Origin: Hydractinia symbiolongicarpus
Lineage: Eukaryota; Cnidaria; Hydrozoa; Anthoathecata; Hydractiniidae
Direction of reading: 5' to 3'
Assembly (NCBI RefSeq): GCF_029227915.1
Contig: NC_079878.1
Coordinates: forward strand, 32,329,501 to 32,393,500
DNA length: 64,000 nucleotides
Part shown: one piece after another, positions 62,685 through 64,000 of the stretch
Position numbering within the stretch: position 1 is the stretch's first letter
How the letters are laid out: the number at the start of each line of letters is the position of its first letter
Translations under genes and position numbers: made by a program
Notes under the pieces: model-generated
Told to the model about the DNA's origin: nothing
Seen by the model: the letters and a program-made list of their open reading frames with translations, nothing else
Databases searched by the model: none

Positions 62685-64000
62685 ACCACTAAAACGCATA
62701 AGACTTGTAGTTTTTAAAAATGTTTTCATTTTTGATGAGACGCTGAATAAAAGAAGTTTAATCGCCGGCAAACGAAAACCCGCGATTTCCCGTAAATCCC
62801 AGGCTTGGCCAGTATAGTCAAAAGTATACAAAGAAAGTACCCAGGGAATAAACTCATTTCCCGAACGTTTTTTTATATTATTTTTTTACCACTAAACGCA
62901 TGAGACTTGTAGTTTTCAAAAATATTTTCATATTTGATGGGATGCTGAATAAAAGAAGTTTAATCGCCGGCAAACGAAAATCCGCGATTTCACGTAAATC
63001 CCGGACTCAGCCCATATAGTTAAAAGTATACAAAGAAAGTACCAAGGGAGTAAACTCATTTCCCGAACGATTTTTTAAATTATTTTTTCACCACTAAAAC
63101 GCATAAGACTTGTAGTTTTCAAAAATGTTTTCATTTTTGATGAGACGCTTAATGAAAGAGGTTTAATCGCCGGCAAACAAAATCCCGCGTTTTCCCGTTA
63201 ATCCGGGGCTTGGCCCGTATAGTCGAATGTATACAAAGAAAGTACCCAGGGAGTAATTTCATTTCCCGAACGATTTTTTAAATTTTTTTTTCACCACTAA
63301 AACGCATGAGACTTGTAGTTTTCAAAAATATTTTCATTTTTGATGAGACGCTGAATAAAAGAAGTTTAATCACTGGCAAACGAAAACCCGCGATTTCCCG
63401 TAAATCCCGGACTCGGCCCGTATAGTCAAAAGTATACAAAGAAAGTACCCAGGGAGTAAACTCATTTCCCGAACGATTTTTTAAATTATTTTTTCACCAC
63501 TAAAACGCATGAGACTTGTAGTTTTCAAAAATGTTTTCATTTTTGATGAGACGCGGAATAAAAGAAGTTTAATCGCCGGCAAACGAAAACCCGCGATTTC
63601 CCGTAAATCCCGACTTGGCCCGTATAGTCAAAAGTATACAAAGAAAGTACGCAGGGAGTAAACTCATTTCCCGAACGATTTTTTAAATTATTTTTGCACC
63701 ACTAAAACGCATGAGACTTGTAGTTTTCAAGAATGTTTTCATTTTTGATGAGACGCTGAATAAAAGAAGTTTAATCGCCGGCAAACGAAAACCCGCGATT
63801 TCCCGTAATTCCCGGGCTTGGCCCGTATAGTCAAAAGTATACGAACAAAGTACCCAGGGAGTAAACTCATTTCCCGAACGATTTTTTATATTATTTTTTT
63901 ACCACTAAACGCATGACATTTGTAGTTTTCAAAAATGTTTTCATATTTGATGGGACGCTGAATAAAAGAAGTTTAATCGCCGGCAAACGAAAATCCGCGA
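62685..64000 (+). repeat. Domain 3 end of window: P-Q-D2-E2-like-...-S-T, truncated
   Basis: P (GGCCAGTATAG, about 62812), Q (CATATTTGATGGGATGC, about 62930), D2 with CGTTAATCCGG (about 63197), a P'-like monomer, two I/H-like monomers (one with TTTTTGCACCAC near 63692), S-like (TTTTCAAGAATG) and T (CGCATGACATTTG, about 63910). The window stops in the core of T. The order P-Q-D2-P' and S-T matches the 13-mer above. Confidence 0.8.

Larger units (their letters stand above)
1..64000 (+). repeat. Head-to-tail satellite array, ~203 bp monomer, ~316 copies
   Basis: Every line of the window can be read as the same monomer. The anchor CACCACTAAAACGCA (or a one- or two-base variant) recurs every 201-205 bases, for example at 109, 312, 516, 718, 920, 1123, 1325 and 1528. 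All copies are in the same orientation; I saw no inverted copy and no interruption by other sequence. Both ends of the window lie inside the array, so its true length is unknown. Size, uniformity and higher-order structure fit a eukaryotic centromeric or heterochromatic satellite. That location is inferred, and no known satellite family was recognised. Confidence 0.98.

Noticed and set aside
1-64000. CRISPR array
   Set aside because: The regular spacing could suggest one, but the repeating unit is about 203 bp with no unique spacers between short repeats, and no cas genes are present.
1-64000. rDNA intergenic spacer subrepeats or telomeric/subtelomeric repeats
   Set aside because: No rRNA gene sequence and no short telomere-like motif arrays were seen, and 64 kb is long for spacer subrepeats. 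Not strictly excluded, because the window has no flanking sequence.
1-64000. tRNA-like or Pol III promoter origin of the monomer
   Set aside because: TATAGTCGAATG in some types faintly recalls a B box, but no proper A box/B box pair or cloverleaf could be found.

Overview
The whole window is tandemly repeated satellite DNA. One monomer of about 203 bp (observed roughly 201-205 bp) runs head to tail in a single orientation from base 1 to base 64000, about 316 copies, starting and ending inside the array. I found no unique sequence, transposon, rRNA, tRNA, CRISPR array or believable protein gene. A 64 kb array with nested higher-order structure points to a eukaryotic centromeric, pericentromeric or other heterochromatic region. 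The sequence alone does not let me name the species or prove centromere function.

The monomers fall into recognisable types, named here for this annotation and told apart by linked variants. Examples: C has GATGGGACGCTG, D has CTTAATGAAAGAGG with a TTCATCG or TTAATCG, E has GCGTAATGAAAG, J has TGATCAGACG, A lacks a G in CCCTAAATC, F has CCTGCCATTT, O has TTGTACTTTC, X has TTAATTGCCGG, and the distal types P and Q have GGCCAGTATAG and CATATTTGATGGG. Read as strings of types, the array is a higher-order repeat (HOR) array in three domains.

Domain 1 (1 to about 11.66 kb) uses types C, D, E, A, B and K. Its clearest form is a 6-monomer HOR of 1216 bp (4770-7810). Domain 2 (about 11.66-47.09 kb) derives from a 16-monomer HOR of about 3241 bp in the order D-E-K-X-L-G-M-N-O-F'-F-H-I-A-J-C, present intact at 38987-42227. 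Around it lie shortened or locally amplified versions: 8-mers of 1620 bp, 5-mers of 1012 bp, a 6-mer of 1216 bp, 3-mers of 606-608 bp and dimers of about 405 bp. Domain 3 (about 47.09-64.0 kb) has different monomers (P, Q, R, S, T and relatives) arranged as 13-mer, 12/11-mer, 6-mer and 4-mer HORs.

Junctions between rearranged units are in register: hybrid monomers keep normal length and phase. This is the pattern expected of unequal exchange or replication-based amplification between homologous positions. The monomer itself has an AT-rich part carrying a 9-bp-arm inverted repeat and a roughly 63-bp GC-rich, CpG-dense core with a second small dyad. Short open reading frames recur on both strands only because the monomer recurs; I annotate no coding sequence.
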